Below, in pieces: positions 5,605 through 5,660 of a stretch of DNA of 5,660 bases (positions are counted from its first letter, which is position 1; every line of letters begins with the position of its first letter). Made by a program: the position numbers and the translations under genes. Origin of the DNA: an uncultured Verrucomicrobiota bacterium. Lineage in GTDB: Bacteria; Verrucomicrobiota; Kiritimatiellia; RFP12; UBA1067. The notes below the pieces were generated by a model, which worked only from the letters and a program-made list of their open reading frames with translations, was not told the origin of the DNA and did no database searches. The stretch covers positions 1 to 5,660 of the forward strand of contig CAMNLN010000236.1 of assembly GCA_946543025.1 (NCBI GenBank), read 5' to 3'.

Positions 5605-5629
5605 AAAAAGGCCGGTCTTGCGACCGGCC
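5605..5629 (-). terminator. Intrinsic terminator of the gene to the right
   Basis: On the minus strand GGCCGGTC, loop GCAA and GACCGGCC form a perfect 8-bp GC-rich stem closed by a GNRA tetraloop, followed directly by TTTTT (5609-5605). It would stop minus-strand transcripts entering from the right, so the neighbour beyond the window probably also lies on the minus strand. On the plus strand the following bases (CTTCTTCGTTC) are only weakly T-rich. It ends 43 bases before the glycosidase start. Confidence 0.88.
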
Positions 5630-5660
5630 CTTCTTCGTTCTGGAAAAGTTGGTGGGCGAT

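Overview
The window looks like part of a GC-rich genome from the PVC group, most likely Kiritimatiellota/Lentisphaerota-like Verrucomicrobiota. This is an inference from gene content: an exported autotransporter-strand-repeat (PATR) protein with no beta-barrel, a GH39-type glycoside hydrolase, a PD-(D/E)XK (Rpn/PDDEXK_2-type) nuclease, and an array of GAAGCGRC/GYCGCTTC palindromes. No rRNA, tRNA or phylogenetic marker gene is present, so the assignment is tentative.

Layout, left to right. Positions 2-190 (+) carry the last 62 codons of a sodium:neurotransmitter-symporter-family membrane transporter. Positions 191-574 lie between two convergent genes. I see no supported gene there, but it holds a nested inverted repeat (420-496) in which the heptamer TGCCGCC occurs four times with near-perfect mirror symmetry. 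Positions 575-2965 (-) encode a 796-residue secreted PATR-type beta-helix protein. Its 5' end and leader lie inside an array of short palindromes (2882-3096), and two of these palindromes form part of its signal-peptide coding sequence. Positions 3193-4076 (-) hold a PD-(D/E)XK recombination-promoting-nuclease-like gene, split by a net -1 frameshift near 3412-3415 and carrying a 12-bp tandem expansion. It has a good sigma70-type promoter at 4134-4162. Positions 4193-4217 repeat the leader and start region of the PATR gene without a convincing gene behind it. Positions 4254-5561 (-) encode a 435-residue GH39-like glycosidase whose acid/base motif reads WCEPD instead of WNEPD. An excellent intrinsic terminator for minus-strand transcription lies at 5605-5629.

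From the right, all three minus-strand genes point the same way, but they do not look like one tight operon. There is a terminator just upstream of the glycosidase, a separate promoter for the nuclease, and gaps of 177 and 227 bases. The glycosidase, the PATR protein and a solute transporter fit a glycan-foraging lifestyle. The nuclease and the repeat array look like mobile or repeat-derived insertions between them.

No clearly new multi-gene system is visible. The most interesting points are the palindrome array that has become part of a signal peptide and leader, the four-site mirror-symmetric dyad, the duplicated leader flanking the nuclease, and the altered active-site motif of the glycosidase.
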